DNA from: Tenebrio molitor
Taxonomy: Eukaryota > Arthropoda > Insecta > Coleoptera > Tenebrionidae
Reading direction: 5' to 3'
DNA length: 64,000 bases
Assembly (NCBI RefSeq): GCF_963966145.1
Contig: NC_091055.1
Location: 1,178,001-1,242,000 of the forward strand
A program made the translations under genes and the position numbers. Below the pieces are notes generated by a model. The model had not been told where the DNA came from and made no database searches. It saw nothing but the letters and a program-made list of their open reading frames with translations. Positions 63,229 through 64,000 of this stretch are shown piece by piece. Each line of letters starts with the position of its first letter. Positions within the stretch are counted from its first letter, which is position 1.

Positions 63229-64000
63229 GTGACTAGTGTATCATAGGTGTTATCATTCGTAGTGGCGCTGACGGGTCTGTCTTTCGCTCGCCTGTTCTTA
63301 CAAAGTGACACGTGAGGGTGTGACGGTCCAGCTCCTGAATGATATCTGCTTAAGGGACATTCTAGAGCCTTGATTCGTAGTTCAAGTAGTGGTGCATGTC
63401 GTAGTTGGGTTCAAATCAGTGACAAGCGGACATTCCGAACTTATCAACCCTACAAACTCGAAAACAAACTCCATGTGATGCGCTCCCCTGCCCCCACAAC
63501 GTTATTCACTCCTTACATTTTTTTCATTTACCTCGATGCACTGCGAGACAGACAAAAACCACCTACTGCTTTCATTGATCATCAATCGATCTGATGCAAT
63601 TTTGTTTCCAATATCGTAGGATCACATTTTCGATTTGATAATTAATGATAATCTATGTAACACGACGACTTACACTTCCGATTTAACCGGAAATACCTAC
63701 TGTTTGTTATCAACTTCCTTGATCTCTACAGACGATCGCGAAAAGTCGAAAGTGGTTATCACCTCCATTTTAATTACATATCTATTACATATCTATCTAT
63801 ATTAATTTATGTCTTAATAAACACCAATCACATGAAACGTTATGAATTGTGTGATCGTTCGATTAATTAATTAATATTTTGAGTTTTTTTTTCCCGTGTA
63901 AATGTCAGTAATTGTTTTGTTAATGTAAGTAGTTATGTGTACCTGCGTGTATTTGTGTGTCCGGATTAAACAAAATTTGTTGGATAAGTCATAAAAAGTA
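63229..64000 (+). other. grh: grh intron, start of the segment leading out of the window
   Basis: Moderately GC for the first 350 bases, then AT-rich. The short ORF at 63370-63594 shows no recognisable motif. No further grh exon was found before the window ends. Confidence 0.7.

Noticed and set aside
1..64000. CRISPR arrays, operons, bacterial promoters or rRNA genes
   Set aside because: The window is eukaryotic (spliced grh exons, MITEs, large introns); no spaced direct-repeat array or rRNA-like sequence was seen.

Overview
This is eukaryotic DNA, AT-rich and dominated by long introns and short palindromic transposon relatives. It is almost certainly from an insect. The only confidently identified host gene is grainyhead (grh), the CP2/Grainyhead transcription factor of epidermis and neuroblasts, on the + strand. 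The beetle-like flavour (grh intron size, MITE content) is an impression and cannot be proved from the window. Only the 5' half of grh is present; the CP2 DNA-binding and dimerisation exons must lie to the right of position 64000.

Layout. 1-4000 is upstream or 5'UTR territory: repeats in the first 700 bases, then a GC-richer block (about 2050-3850) with a perfect Grainyhead-type site AACCGGTT and several unassigned short ORFs. The first coding exon of grh is 4130-4779. A gap of about 58 kb separates it from the exon at 62934-63228. Inside the gap lie a second clear grh exon (57672-57968, 297 nt, phase-neutral, carrying the conserved PLTAAT motif of the Grainyhead N-terminus) and two micro-exon-like sites (23605-23641 and 43393-43431). 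The exon phases chain correctly: exon 1 ends after 2 bases of a codon, the 39-nt and 297-nt exons preserve that phase, and the 62934 exon enters in it and leaves at a codon boundary. The minimal product of this part is 315 codons, rising to 427 with both cassettes.

Most unusual signal. Both micro-exon sites have the form polypyrimidine-AG|GTACGT...|GTAAGT, meaning a 3' splice site immediately followed by a potential 5' splice site. This is the signature of recursive splicing (ratchet points or RS-exons). They divide the long intron into three steps of about 18.8, 19.8 and 19.5 kb. The first would introduce a premature stop if kept; the second is in frame.

The rest of the intron is repeat-rich. 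(i) Ten elements end in TA|CAGGGTG...CACCCTG|TA but have several different interiors. (ii) Two families of MITEs share the terminus TA|TCGGGYGTTC. (iii) There are fold-back palindromes, including one of 1.3 kb. (iv) At 29562-31664 there is an uninterrupted 700-codon reverse transcriptase/restriction-like endonuclease ORF of a non-LTR retrotransposon, apparently 5' truncated. Two small intact ORFs (10010-10174 and 51404-51589) look coding but were not recognised.
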